Shown here piece after piece: positions 42,521 through 51,120 of a DNA stretch of 64,000 bases. The notes under the pieces were generated by a model, which was given only the letters and a program-made list of their open reading frames with translations, made no database searches and was not told the origin of the DNA. The position numbers were made by a program, and so were the translations under genes. The stretch lies in contig CAVSMR010000027.1 in the NCBI GenBank assembly GCA_963729115.1, forward strand, positions 248,001 to 312,000, given 5' to 3'. Within the stretch, counting starts at the first letter, position 1; every line of letters starts with the position of its first letter. Source of the stretch: Actinophytocola sp963729115 (GTDB lineage: Bacteria > Actinomycetota > Actinomycetes > Mycobacteriales > Pseudonocardiaceae).

Positions 42521-43432
42521 TCAGGGCAGGCCGGCGTGCGGGACCTCGACATCGACCGCGAGCAGCTCGGCCTCGCGCACCGGGCGGCGCTCGTGCTCGG
42601 CGAAGGACGGTGCGGCGCAGGCGAACAGGGTGCGGCCGTCCGCACCACCGAGCATGCAGGCGAAGACGCCCATCTTGGCGGTGATCTCCTCGAGGATCGC
42701 CCCGCCCTCCTGGACGCGCAGGAGGCGGGCGTGCAGCGCGTCGGCGACCCAGATCGCGCCTTCGGCGTCGGCGCAGATGCCGTCCGGCGCGACCGCGAGC
42801 CGCTCGACCGCGACCCCGACGTCGTCGGTGCCGGGCGGCTCGCCGAGCGTCGCCCACACCCGCCTGTTGGCCAGGCCGCCGTCCTCGAGGATGTCGAAAG
42901 CGGTCAGCCGGGCGGCGAACGTCTCGGCGACGACCAGCACGCCGCCGGGCAGGATCACCATGCCGTTGGGGAACGAGAGGTCGTCGGCCGCCGGGCGGAC
43001 GCTGCCGTCGGGGTCGACCCGAGTGATCGTGGTGTCGCGCAGCGCGGCACCGCCCATCAGGTCGAAGCCGAAGTTGCCGACGTAGGCGCCGCCTTGGTCG
43101 TCCACGACCATGTCGTTGAGGACCGCGGGCACCACGGGGGAGAGGTCGGCGTGCTCGGTCAGCGCTCCCGAGTCGTCGCGGACCAGGATGCGCTGGTCGC
43201 GCATCGAGACGATGAGCGCGCGCCCGTCGGGCAGGAACCCGAGCCCGGACGGCTGGCCCGGTATCTCGGCCATCACCTCGGTGCTGCCGTGGCCGTCGGT
43301 CGCGAGGACCTGGTTGGTGTAGAAGTCCGAGACCCACAGCCGCCCGTCCCGCCACCGCGGGCACTCCAGGTAGGAGAAGCCGTCGAGCACGACCGTCATG
43401 TCGCGGGTGGACGGCTGGCGTTCCATCACCAT
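42521..43432 (-). CDS. SMP-30/gluconolactonase-like enzyme
   Basis: 303 aa, a six-bladed propeller with the metal-site residues in order: a glutamate in FSYLECPRW, an asparagine in VLNDMVVDDQG, an asparagine in FPNGMVILPGG and an aspartate in PDGICADAEGAIWVADA. These hydrolyse sugar or other lactones using Ca or Zn. The first ATG at 43432 (MVMERQ) follows AGGTGATCA; the second ATG two codons in is also possible. Divergent from the TetR gene, with its operator in between. Confidence 0.88.
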   Translation of the reverse strand: MVMERQPSTRDMTVVLDGFSYLECPRWRDGRLWVSDFYTNQVLATDGHGSTEVMAEIPGQPSGLGFLPDGRALIVSMRDQRILVRDDSGALTEHADLSPVVPAVLNDMVVDDQGGAYVGNFGFDLMGGAALRDTTITRVDPDGSVRPAADDLSFPNGMVILPGGVLVVAETFAARLTAFDILEDGGLANRRVWATLGEPPGTDDVGVAVERLAVAPDGICADAEGAIWVADALHARLLRVQEGGAILEEITAKMGVFACMLGGADGRTLFACAAPSFAEHERRPVREAELLAVDVEVPHAGLP

Positions 43433-43540
43433 TGATCACCTCGCCATATCCGTGGCTGCGCTGCGAGCGCTCCGGACGGCCCGGCTTGCCGTCGCGATGT
43501 CGAGTTGGCGATTGCTGCCCGAATCGCTTGTCGGTAGATC

Positions 43541-43558
43541 TAACTAAGCGCATAGTTA
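43541..43558. promoter_or_regulatory. TetR operator candidate
   Basis: TAACTA-AGCGCA-TAGTTA: perfect 6-bp arms with a near-symmetric centre, 62 bp upstream of the TetR start and 108 bp upstream of the SMP-30 start. The site is AT-rich against a GC-rich background. The adjacent TetR protein is the natural ligand. Confidence 0.65.
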
Positions 43559-43619
43559 CCCCATGCGAGGCTCGTGTCAAGGTGGGCCCGCGACGTGGTC
43601 GGAGGGGGAGTAGGTCCGC

Positions 43620-44291
43620 ATGGTCGCCGGGCGGAACCGCAGTGGTGGTCCGAGCAGGGCAGTGGCCGTGCCGGCCGATCTCGCCGCGGGCGGGTCCGCC
43701 GACCTGTGGCGGGAGGGCAGCTCGGAGGCCGTACGCGCCCTGCTCGTGTCGGCGGTGCTGTGCTTCAGCCGCAAGGGGTTCCACGCCACCACGACCCGTG
43801 ACATCACCGCCGCCGTCGGCCTGAGCCCCGGCGCCCTCTACGTGCACTTCACGTCCAAAGAGGACGTCCTGTTCGAGATCGTCCGGACCGGCCACGAACA
43901 GGCCCTCGAAGCGATGCGATCCCAGCCCGACGACGGCGACCCCACCGGCTACGTGCGCCGGCTCGTGTCCAGCCACGTCGCCTGGCACGCGCGGCACCAC
44001 ACGGTGGCCCGGGTCTGCCAGTACGAGCTGGCCGCTCTCACGTCCGACCACCTCGCCGCGGTCCTGGACCTGAGGCAGCGGTTCAGCGACATACTGCGCA
44101 CGGCGGTCACCCGGGGCGCGCGGGCCGGCGCGTTCGACGTGCCCGACGTCAACCACGCCGTCCGCGCCATCCTGTCGCTGGGCATCGATCTCGTTCGGTG
44201 GTACCGACTCGACGGCGCCGACTCACCCGAGGCGCTCGGTGGCTACTACACCGACCTCGCCCTACGGATGATCGGCGCGAGCTCCGGCTGA
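43620..44291 (+). CDS. TetR family transcriptional regulator
   Basis: 223 aa from ATG 43620 with GGAGGGGG upstream. The N-terminal TetR helix-turn-helix is ALLVSAVLCFSRKGFHATTTRDITAAVGLSPGALYVHFTSKEDVLFEIV. The C-terminal ligand domain is all helical (SHVAWHARHHTVARVCQYELAALT) and resembles regulators of acyl-CoA or lipid catabolism. Likely represses the divergent SMP-30/LLM pair and itself. Its last 30 bp overlap the convergent kinase gene. Confidence 0.88.
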   Translation: MVAGRNRSGGPSRAVAVPADLAAGGSADLWREGSSEAVRALLVSAVLCFSRKGFHATTTRDITAAVGLSPGALYVHFTSKEDVLFEIVRTGHEQALEAMRSQPDDGDPTGYVRRLVSSHVAWHARHHTVARVCQYELAALTSDHLAAVLDLRQRFSDILRTAVTRGARAGAFDVPDVNHAVRAILSLGIDLVRWYRLDGADSPEALGGYYTDLALRMIGASSG

Positions 44292-44948
44292 TCCGGCCGG
44301 CGGCCCCAGGCCGTTGCCGGCCGCTCGCAGCATCGCGCTGACGCTCTCGCGGAGCTGGTGCGCGACGCCGCGCTTCGAGTCCGCGCCGACCACGGTCCAC
44401 GCGTGGATCCTCGCCCAGTCGAGCAACACCGCGCGTACGGCGGTCTGGTGGGTCAGGAAGTTCGCGCGGGAGCACTCGGGGTCGCGGCCGCACTCGTAGG
44501 GGGCCAGGTCGGTGCCCTTGCGGCGCAGCGCCTCCCACGGGGTCACGTCCAGGTAGACGATCAGGTCGACCGGGGCGATCGCGGCAGTGATCGCGTGCAC
44601 GAGTGGTGGGGGACAGCCGGCGATCAGCTCGGCGGCGGCGTGCTTGGCCCAGTAGCCGTCCAGGATCACCAGGTCCTCGGTGGCCTCCTGCGCGCGAGTG
44701 GCGGCGGTGGTGTTCAGCCAGCCCAGGAACAGCATGCGCGACGGCGACGGCATCTCTGCGATGCAGGTGCGCAGCTCCTCCTGATCGGTGCCACGCAGGA
44801 ACCGCGCCGTGGGCACCGTTCCGGGCCGGAACACGTCCCACTTGCCCACGACCGTCGCCGTGTAGCCCTCGGCACGCGCCCACTCGACGAGGTCACGGAC
44901 CTGGGTGCTCTTCCCGGCTCCGTCCGGGCCGTCCAACGCGACGATCAC
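44262..44948 (-). CDS. thymidylate-kinase-like P-loop kinase
   Basis: 228 aa from GTG 44948, chosen because GAGAG lies 5 nt upstream; a TTG at 44960 is the alternative. P-loop ALDGPDGAGKSTQVRDLVEWA at the start, DLVILDGYWAKHAAAE as the DRx-like region, and VDLIVYLDVTPWEALRRKG before the lid. It resembles dTMP kinase but carries unusual residues (C-rich YECGRDPECSRANF). Family members in biosynthetic loci phosphorylate nucleotides or phosphonate conjugates. It is divergent from the phosphonate operon and may belong to it. Confidence 0.7.
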   Translation of the reverse strand: MIVALDGPDGAGKSTQVRDLVEWARAEGYTATVVGKWDVFRPGTVPTARFLRGTDQEELRTCIAEMPSPSRMLFLGWLNTTAATRAQEATEDLVILDGYWAKHAAAELIAGCPPPLVHAITAAIAPVDLIVYLDVTPWEALRRKGTDLAPYECGRDPECSRANFLTHQTAVRAVLLDWARIHAWTVVGADSKRGVAHQLRESVSAMLRAAGNGLGPPAGSAGARADHP

Positions 44949-45188
44949 GACAACTCTCAATCCGCGGCAGCCAATTCTGTGGCGATGGATATTGAATCAA
45001 GGAAATCGATCCGACGCGCCTGAGCACGGTCGCCGCTGCCGCCATGCCGGGCCGGTTTTTCGGACCCGGATCACGAGGCGCGCGTCCTGCTCGACACGCG
45101 GGGCGGCGGAGATCGACTCGACCCGCCGAACGGGACCTGACCAGCTACTCTGAGGTTCGCGGGCGAGCGAGCAATCGACGATCATCGA

Positions 45189-45200
45189 TGGTTCGAACCA
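45189..45200. promoter_or_regulatory. 12-bp palindrome upstream of phosphonate operon
   Basis: TGGTTCGAACCA is a perfect palindrome ending 4 bp before the GGAGG of the small ORF at 45217. A TetR/MarR/StrR-type operator is possible. It does not match the GTCCAA-N17-TTGGAC sites. Confidence 0.35.
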
Positions 45201-45216
45201 ACTCTGGAGGGCGTGG

Positions 45217-45330
45217 ATGTGCGGCATCGCGGACTGTGTACTCGATCAGGTGTATTTGTTGTTCACCCGATTGTGGACCACTGATTCGAAGGGTGGTTGT
45301 CGCGACTTTACGGGCGGGGCAATTTCGTGA
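45217..45330 (+). CDS. possible 37-aa leader peptide (MCGI start)
   Basis: ATG 45217 is preceded by GGAGG with a 6-nt gap, the best ribosome-binding site in this stretch. The frame runs MCGIADCVLDQVYLLFTRLW and on to a TGA that overlaps the next GTG as GTGA. It has three cysteines. The MCGI start recalls class II glutamine amidotransferases, but the ORF is far too short. It could be a coupling leader for the methyltransferase or a genuine small peptide. Confidence 0.4.
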   Translation: MCGIADCVLDQVYLLFTRLWTTDSKGGCRDFTGGAIS

Positions 45331-46022
45331 CCGCACACCTGTACTGGGACCGGATGTGGCGCACCGACGAGGGGCGGGCCGACTGGTCGAAGCCGCACCC
45401 GTGGGTGGCCGAGGTCGCCGGGCGGCTGCGCGGTCAGGGCGTGCGGGACGTGGTCGACCTCGGCTGCGGCGTCGGCCGGCACGCGCTGCACCTGGCGGCG
45501 GAGGGCTTCGCGGTCCGGGCGATCGACCGCAGCGACGCCGCGGTGGCGTTCGCGCGCGACGAGGCGGCGAAACGCGAGCTGCCGGTCAAGGTCGACATCG
45601 CGGACGTCACGTACCTGCCCTACCCGACGGCCGACGTCGACTACGTGCTGGCCTTCAACGTGGTCTACCACGCCGACGAGGACGGCCTCGGCCGCGCGCT
45701 GTCGGAGGTCCGCCGAGTGCTGCGGCCGGGCGGCTACTACCAGACCACGATGCTGTCCAAGCGCAACGCGCAGTACGGCCGTGGCATCGAGGTCACGGCG
45801 AACACGTTCGTCCAGCCGGACGCCGAGGACGACAAGGTGCACCCGCACCTCTACGTCGACGCGGGGGATCTGGTCCGGCTGCACCGTGGATTCCAGCTGC
45901 TGAGTGCCTTCGACGCCGAGCAGTCGGCACCCGGCTCCTACCACTGGCACTGCCTCTTCCAGAAGGGCGAGACAGCCACCGCGCCACCGCGCACTCGACG
46001 GGATGGGGACGAGCGGTCATGA
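45327..46022 (+). CDS. SAM-dependent methyltransferase
   Basis: 231 aa from GTG 45327 (GTGA overlap with the short ORF). A class I methyltransferase: motif I VVDLGCGVGRHAL, acidic motif VRAIDRSDAAVAFAR, and motif IV VDYVLAFNVVYHAD followed by VRRVLRPGGYY. Similar to tellurite-resistance/UbiE-like small-molecule methylases. First full-length gene of an operon whose next two genes make a C-P bond, so a phosphonate or its conjugate may be the acceptor. Overlaps the PEP mutase gene by 4 bp. Confidence 0.82.
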   Translation: MTAHLYWDRMWRTDEGRADWSKPHPWVAEVAGRLRGQGVRDVVDLGCGVGRHALHLAAEGFAVRAIDRSDAAVAFARDEAAKRELPVKVDIADVTYLPYPTADVDYVLAFNVVYHADEDGLGRALSEVRRVLRPGGYYQTTMLSKRNAQYGRGIEVTANTFVQPDAEDDKVHPHLYVDAGDLVRLHRGFQLLSAFDAEQSAPGSYHWHCLFQKGETATAPPRTRRDGDERS

Positions 46023-46873
46023 GCAGGGCGGCCACGTTGCGCGAGCTGCTCACGAGGCCGGGCACCGCGCGCCTCGTCGGGGCGCGCGACGCGCTCACCG
46101 CCCGCCTCGTCGAGGAGGCGGGCTTCGACGGCGTGTGGGTCTCCAGCTTCGAGCTGTCGGCCACGCGCGCGCTGCCGGACCTCGGGCTGCTGACGATGAG
46201 CGAGTGCCTCGATGCCGCCACGCACATCAACGAGGCGACGACGCTGCCACTGCTGGCCGACTGCGACACCGGCTTCGGCGGCGCGATCAACCTCGCGCGC
46301 GTGGTGCGCCAGTACGAGGCGGCGGGGATCGCCGGCATCTGCATCGAGGACAAGGTGTTGCCCAAGCGCAACAGCTACCTCGACGGCGACCAGTTGCTCG
46401 AGGACCCAGACGTCTTCGCGCACCGCATCGAGGCGGCCGTGCGCAACCGGTCCGATGTGGACTTCAGCATCGTCGCCCGGTGCGAGGCGCTGATCGCCGG
46501 CCGGGGCATGGACGAGGCGCTGCGCCGGGCGCACCGCTACGTCGACGCCGGCGCCGACGCGCTGCTCATCCATTCCAAGCGGCGCGATCCCGGCGAGGTC
46601 GTCGAGTTCCTCGGCCGGTGGCGCGGCCGCGCACCGGTCGTCGCGGTGCCGACCACCTATCACCGGTGGAGCATCGCGGAGGCGCAGGAGGTAGGGGTCT
46701 CGCTGGTCATCTACGCCAACCAGACGCTTCGGGCGTCGGTGCTGGCCATGCGCAACGTGTTGAGCGAGATCCAGCTGCGTGGCGACGCCAGCACCGCTGA
46801 GGAGTCGATCGCGCCGATCAAGGAGATCTTCAGCCTGACGAGAACCGCGGAGTGGGAGGAGCGGGGGGCATGA
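46019..46873 (+). CDS. aepX: phosphoenolpyruvate phosphomutase
   Basis: 284 aa. The diagnostic EDK-x5-NS motif is present as E110-DKVLPKR-N118-S119. It is flanked by the superfamily features LLADCDTGFGG (metal-binding aspartates) and IAGICIEDK. It converts PEP to phosphonopyruvate, the entry step of nearly all phosphonate biosynthesis. The wider family includes isocitrate lyases, but those lack the EDK-x5-NS signature, so the mutase call is solid. It overlaps the decarboxylase gene by 4 bp, which pulls the unfavourable equilibrium forward. No N-terminal nucleotidyltransferase fusion is present. Confidence 0.92.
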   Translation: MSRAATLRELLTRPGTARLVGARDALTARLVEEAGFDGVWVSSFELSATRALPDLGLLTMSECLDAATHINEATTLPLLADCDTGFGGAINLARVVRQYEAAGIAGICIEDKVLPKRNSYLDGDQLLEDPDVFAHRIEAAVRNRSDVDFSIVARCEALIAGRGMDEALRRAHRYVDAGADALLIHSKRRDPGEVVEFLGRWRGRAPVVAVPTTYHRWSIAEAQEVGVSLVIYANQTLRASVLAMRNVLSEIQLRGDASTAEESIAPIKEIFSLTRTAEWEERGA

Positions 46874-48000
46874 TCGACGCGGAGCTGTTCTGCCAGGCGC
46901 TGGAGGCGCGTGGGTTCGGCTTCTTCAGCGGCGTGCCCTGCTCCTACCTTCAGGGTCCGCTCGCCCGGCTCGAGCAGCGGGACAGCTACGTGCCCGCGCC
47001 CAACGAGGGCGTGGCGCTGGCGATGGCGGCCGGTGCCCAGCTCGCCGGGCGGCGCGCCGCGCTGCTGGTGCAGAACTCGGGCCTGGGCAACCTGCTCGAC
47101 CCGTTGACCTCCCTGCTGATGCCGTACGAGATCCCGCTGCTGGTCTTCACGAGCCTGCGGGGCTGGCCGCGTCCGGCGGATGACGAGGCGCACCACGAGG
47201 TGATGGGGCGTGCCACGGCCGCGTTGGTGGACGCCGTCGGGGTGGCACACGGCGTGCTCGCGCCGTCGATGGAGAGCCTCGCCGGCCTGCTGGACCGCGC
47301 GGAGGAGGAATACCGCCGGGACCGTGGCTTCGTCGTGCTCGTGCCGAAGGAGGCGCTGGGCTCCTGCCCCCGGCCAGCAGTGGCAGCGGGGGCGGCGATG
47401 CAGCGCCGGGACGCGCTGGGGGCGGTCACCGGGTACCTGGACGGCGCGCTGGTGTACAGCACGACCGGCTTGATCAGCCGGGAGCTGTTCGGACTGCGTG
47501 ACGACCCGGGCACCTTCTACATGCAGGGCAGCATGGGCCACGCGATCGGCCTCGGTCTCGGCACCGCGATGGCCCGGCCGGACACGCCGGTCGTCGTGGT
47601 GGACGGCGACGGGTCGACCCTGATGCACCTCGGCGGCCTGGCGCTGGTCGGGGACTGCCGGCCGGGCAACCTCACCCACCTGGTGCTCGACAACGGGACC
47701 TTCGACTCCACCGGGGGGCAGCGAACGCGCCGCCGCCCGCTGGCCTGGGACCGCCTCGCGCTGTCGGTCGGCTACCGCACCGGCGCGGTCTGCCACACCG
47801 TCGAGCAGATCGACGAGCGCCTGCGGCGCATCGGTGGCACCCCCGGCCCGCACCTGGTCGCGATGCGCATCGCGCCCGGCGGCTCGTGCTCGCCGCCACG
47901 GGTCTCCGCCGCCCACACCAACCAGCAGATCCGGGCGCGGTTCCAGCGGGTGGCGTCGGCCGGCCGCGTGCGCCCGGCCGGCGTGGGCACGCCGACATGA
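46870..48000 (+). CDS. aepY: phosphonopyruvate decarboxylase
   Basis: 376 aa. A TPP enzyme: the PYR-domain segment FFSGVPCSYLQGPL and PNEGVALAMAAGAQLAG with the conserved glutamate, and the PP-domain motif DG246DGS249TLMHLGGL...NLTHLVLDNGTFDSTGGQRT. It converts phosphonopyruvate to phosphonoacetaldehyde and CO2. Closely related sulfopyruvate decarboxylases are excluded by the adjacent PEP mutase. ATG at 46870 shares bases with the aepX stop. Confidence 0.92.
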   Translation: MIDAELFCQALEARGFGFFSGVPCSYLQGPLARLEQRDSYVPAPNEGVALAMAAGAQLAGRRAALLVQNSGLGNLLDPLTSLLMPYEIPLLVFTSLRGWPRPADDEAHHEVMGRATAALVDAVGVAHGVLAPSMESLAGLLDRAEEEYRRDRGFVVLVPKEALGSCPRPAVAAGAAMQRRDALGAVTGYLDGALVYSTTGLISRELFGLRDDPGTFYMQGSMGHAIGLGLGTAMARPDTPVVVVDGDGSTLMHLGGLALVGDCRPGNLTHLVLDNGTFDSTGGQRTRRRPLAWDRLALSVGYRTGAVCHTVEQIDERLRRIGGTPGPHLVAMRIAPGGSCSPPRVSAAHTNQQIRARFQRVASAGRVRPAGVGTPT

Positions 48001-48740
48001 TCACCATCGCGCACGTGAGCGACCTGCACCTGGACGGCGGCCCGAGAGCGGCAGAGCGGGCCGGCCGGGTGCTGTCCTTCCTGCGCACCGCCCCGGGACC
48101 GGTGGATGTCGTGCTGGTCACCGGCGACATCGCCGACCACGGCCGGCCGGCCGAGTACGCCGAGGCCAGGGGGCTGCTGGACCTGCCGTACGAGGTGCTG
48201 GTGCTGCCCGGCAACCACGACGTGCGCGCGGCGTTCTCGGCCGGTCTGCTGGCGGGCGAGCCCTCCGACGCGGAGATCAACCGCTCGGTCGCCGCCGGCG
48301 GAGCGCACTTCCTGCTGTGCGACTCGACCATCCCCGGCGAGGACTCCGGGCTGCTGACCACGAACGCGCTCGACTGGCTCGACCGGTCGCTGGCCACCGA
48401 CTTCACCGGGCTGCCCGCCTTCGTGTGCTTCCACCACCCGCCGCTCGAGCTGCACACGCCCTGGGTCGACCGGCTGCGGCAGTTCCGTGCGGAGCGGCTG
48501 GCCGCCGTGCTGTCGCGCCATCCCCGGGTGGCCGCCGTGCTGTGCGGCCACGCGCACGTCGCGGCGGTGACCACGTTCGCCGGGATCCCGTTGTGCGTCG
48601 GTGCCGGGGTCGCCTCCACCGTGCGGTTGCCACTGGAGGGCGATCCGGTCGTGGACCTCGACCTGCCACCCGCACTCGCGTTCCACGTGCTCGACGACCA
48701 CAACCGGCTGACCACCCACTTTCGCGTCGTGGGCTCATGA
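47997..48740 (+). CDS. calcineurin-like metallophosphoesterase
   Basis: 247 aa. The metal-binding boxes are in order: AHVSDLHLDG (D-x-H), VLVTGDIAD (GD), LPGNHD (GNHD), FHHPP and VLCGHAHVA (GHxH). It resembles class III phosphodiesterases of the CpdA type. In this operon it could hydrolyse a phosphate ester or nucleotide carrier of the phosphonate product. It overlaps both neighbours by 4 bp, so it is an integral part of the operon. Substrate is unknown. Confidence 0.85.
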   Translation: MITIAHVSDLHLDGGPRAAERAGRVLSFLRTAPGPVDVVLVTGDIADHGRPAEYAEARGLLDLPYEVLVLPGNHDVRAAFSAGLLAGEPSDAEINRSVAAGGAHFLLCDSTIPGEDSGLLTTNALDWLDRSLATDFTGLPAFVCFHHPPLELHTPWVDRLRQFRAERLAAVLSRHPRVAAVLCGHAHVAAVTTFAGIPLCVGAGVASTVRLPLEGDPVVDLDLPPALAFHVLDDHNRLTTHFRVVGS

Positions 48741-49987
48741 GGTCGGTTCTCGTCGTCGGGCGGGGGGCGCCGGCCGTGCGGACGGCCGAGTCCTGCCGCG
48801 CCCTCGGTCTGGTCCCGGTGACCGTCGTGGCGCGATCGGATCCGCAGCGCCGGCATGCCGGCGCCGGTCACGTGTTCCTGGACGACACCGGCTGCGGCGG
48901 CTACGACTGCGTCGACTGCGTTGTCCGTGCCGCCGGCGACGCGCGGGTGGACGCCGTGCACCCCGGGTGGGGTGCCGTCGCCGAGGACCCGCTGCTGGGT
49001 CAACGGCTGGCCGAGCTGGGCATCCGCTTCGTCGGCCCGCCCCCCGAGGCGCTGCGCGTCACCCGCGACAAGGCCCGCGCCGTCGCCGCGGCGGAGGCCA
49101 TCGGCGTGCCGGTGCTGCCGCACGCCACCGGGGAGCGCGCGATCCGCGCGCTGGTCGAGCGGCACGGCCTGCCGGTCGTGCTCAAGCCGGCGGATGGCAA
49201 CCAGGGCAACGGAGTGCGCATGATCCGGCACCAGGCGGACCTGCGCGCCGCGCTGACCGAGCGCGCCGGCTGGTACGCGGAACGGTACGTCGAGGCGGCC
49301 CGCGTGGTCGGCGTGACGTTGGCGATCGACGACGCCGGCACACCGCTGCGGCTGTGCGAGCGGGAGAGCCTGCTGGTGGCCGACAGCCGCAAGCTGCTGG
49401 AGGCCGCGCCGGTACTCGACGTGCCGGACGCGATAGTGCGGGCCATGCGTGACGACGCCGTCCGGCTGGTGCGCGCGCTCGGCCTGCGCAACCTCGCGAC
49501 CGTCGAGTTCCTCGCCCACCCCGCCGGCTACACCTTCCTCGAGGTCAACGCCCGGCTGACGGGCGCCTACCGGATCTGTGAGGCACAGGCCGGGATCGAC
49601 GTCATCGCCCTGCAGCTCGACCTCGCCAGAGGCCGCCGGCTGACCCCGGCGCCGGCCACGGCCGGCCCGGGGGCGCACGCGGTGCAGGCCCACCTGTACC
49701 TGCGCGCCGACGTGCCGCGGCCCCAACGGGTCAGCCGGGTGCGCCTGCCGGCGCCGGTGCCGGGCGTGCTCGTCGACTGCACGCTCGACGGCGATCGGGC
49801 GGTCGCGTTCGACACGATCACCAGCCAGGTGCTGGCCACCGGGCCGAGCCGGGCGCAGGCGGGTGACCGCATGGCGCGTGCGGTCGCCGGCATCGAGCTG
49901 GCCGGCCTGCGTCACCACGGGCGGGACATCGTCGACTGGTGGTCGGACAGGTCCCGGGCGCTCACGGAACTCTCGGGAGCGAGATGA
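48737..49987 (+). CDS. ATP-grasp ligase, biotin-carboxylase-like
   Basis: 416 aa. The N-terminal Rossmann-like part (SVLVVGRGAPAVRTAESCRALGL; VDAVHPGWGAVAEDP) matches the biotin carboxylase N-domain (HPGYG box). It is followed by the ATP-grasp core (GLPVVLKPADGNQGNGVRMI; LATVEFLAHPAGYTFLEVNARLTGAY). It probably activates a carboxylate as acyl phosphate and joins it to an amine or carbonate. No biotin carrier or carboxyltransferase is nearby, so carboxylation is less likely than amide formation. Coupled by 4-bp overlaps on both sides. Confidence 0.78.
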   Translation: MRSVLVVGRGAPAVRTAESCRALGLVPVTVVARSDPQRRHAGAGHVFLDDTGCGGYDCVDCVVRAAGDARVDAVHPGWGAVAEDPLLGQRLAELGIRFVGPPPEALRVTRDKARAVAAAEAIGVPVLPHATGERAIRALVERHGLPVVLKPADGNQGNGVRMIRHQADLRAALTERAGWYAERYVEAARVVGVTLAIDDAGTPLRLCERESLLVADSRKLLEAAPVLDVPDAIVRAMRDDAVRLVRALGLRNLATVEFLAHPAGYTFLEVNARLTGAYRICEAQAGIDVIALQLDLARGRRLTPAPATAGPGAHAVQAHLYLRADVPRPQRVSRVRLPAPVPGVLVDCTLDGDRAVAFDTITSQVLATGPSRAQAGDRMARAVAGIELAGLRHHGRDIVDWWSDRSRALTELSGAR

Positions 49988-50847
49988 ACCACGACACCCT
50001 GAGCCGGCTGACCTTCGAGGCCGCGCCACGACTCGCGGACGGGGTGGCCGGCGGCGCGCCCGGAGCGTGCGCGGAGCTCGCGGCGGTGCTGCACGACCAC
50101 GCGGCGCGCCACCTGTTGCCCGCCCCCGGGTACTTCGTCCTGTCCGGCCTCGCGTACCTGGACGAGGCGGCGGCCCGGCGGTTCGTCCTGGCCCTGTCGG
50201 CGATGCTGGGCGAACCGATGCCGCACGACTTCGATGGCGAGCTCGTCCGCGAGGTGCGCTACCGGGGCGTGACGCTGGCAGCCGCGCCGACGGCGCGCTA
50301 CTCCGATACCCGGGAGGGCGGGAACCTGCACACCGACGGTATGCACCGGCCCGGCGCCATTCCCGCCTACTTCGCCCTGCACTGCGTCCGGCGCGCGGCG
50401 GTCGGCGGTGCGCTCGTTCTGGTCCACATCGACGACCTCATGCGGGAGCTGCGCCAGGAGCCGGACGTCGTGGTGGCCACCCTGCGCGAGCCCGTGCACT
50501 TCGACACGCGGGACGACCGGCCCGGCCGGCCGGCGACGGTGCCGCGGCCCATCCTGGAGCTCGACGGCGGGAGCGCGCGCATCACCTACCTGCGCGCGTA
50601 CGTCGACAGTGGACACCGCAGGCCGGGGATCGAGCCCCTGTCCCCGGTCCAGGTCTACGCGATGGATCGGCTGGACGCGCTGCTCGATCGGACGGACCTG
50701 CAGAGCCACCTCCGCCTCGAGCCCGGCCAGCTGATCGTGGTGAACAACCGGACGGTCGTGCACGGCCGGACCCCGTTCGAGAACGAGCCCGGCGAGGGCA
50801 GGGACCGGCTGCTGCTGCGAACGTGGATCGCGGCCAGAACTCGGTGA
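49984..50847 (+). CDS. TauD/TfdA-type Fe(II)/2-oxoglutarate dioxygenase
   Basis: 287 aa. The iron facial triad is visible: H116-x-D118 (GNLHTDGMH) and distal H260 (NRTVVHGRTPF). The 2-oxoglutarate-binding arginine is in LLLRTWIA near the C-terminus. This family hydroxylates, desaturates or cleaves substrates and is frequent in phosphonate pathways. Last gene of the first operon. The substrate is probably a phosphonate intermediate or conjugate. Confidence 0.85.
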   Translation: MNHDTLSRLTFEAAPRLADGVAGGAPGACAELAAVLHDHAARHLLPAPGYFVLSGLAYLDEAAARRFVLALSAMLGEPMPHDFDGELVREVRYRGVTLAAAPTARYSDTREGGNLHTDGMHRPGAIPAYFALHCVRRAAVGGALVLVHIDDLMRELRQEPDVVVATLREPVHFDTRDDRPGRPATVPRPILELDGGSARITYLRAYVDSGHRRPGIEPLSPVQVYAMDRLDALLDRTDLQSHLRLEPGQLIVVNNRTVVHGRTPFENEPGEGRDRLLLRTWIAARTR

Positions 50848-51050
50848 CCACCAGCCGATCACTGGCCGTCCTTTGTGGACCTGGGGGAATTGAAACCGCT
50901 ACTCGGTACGCCGCCCATGTGGGTTACACGCGAATGGATTGTCCTTGCGACGTAACCGCCTGCTTCGAGGGTTATTCGGCTCGGCGCGTCACTTCTGTGT
51001 CACCATATCGGTGGATCAATTATCGACGCCGCGAAATGCCACCAGAGTGC

Positions 51051-51079
51051 TTGTCGCTGACGGCCGGCCGCGCTACGTT
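51051..51079 (+). promoter_or_regulatory. housekeeping-type promoter for the small-protein operon
   Basis: TTGTCG (51051-51056), a 17-nt spacer, then TACGTT (51074-51079). It is followed about 35 nt downstream by the RBS GAAAGGGGA and the ATG at 51121. Optimal spacing, in the largest gap of the phosphonate locus. Confidence 0.6.
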
Positions 51080-51120
51080 TGGCTGGGATTACCGGATGAT
51101 CTCAGTGAAAGGGGACCGTC

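Noticed and set aside
45217..45330. Class II glutamine amidotransferase from the MCGI start
   Set aside because: The ORF has 37 codons and none of the later family motifs; kept only as a possible leader peptide.
46019..46873. Isocitrate/methylisocitrate lyase for the aepX gene
   Set aside because: The EDK-x5-NS signature and the coupled phosphonopyruvate decarboxylase identify a PEP mutase.
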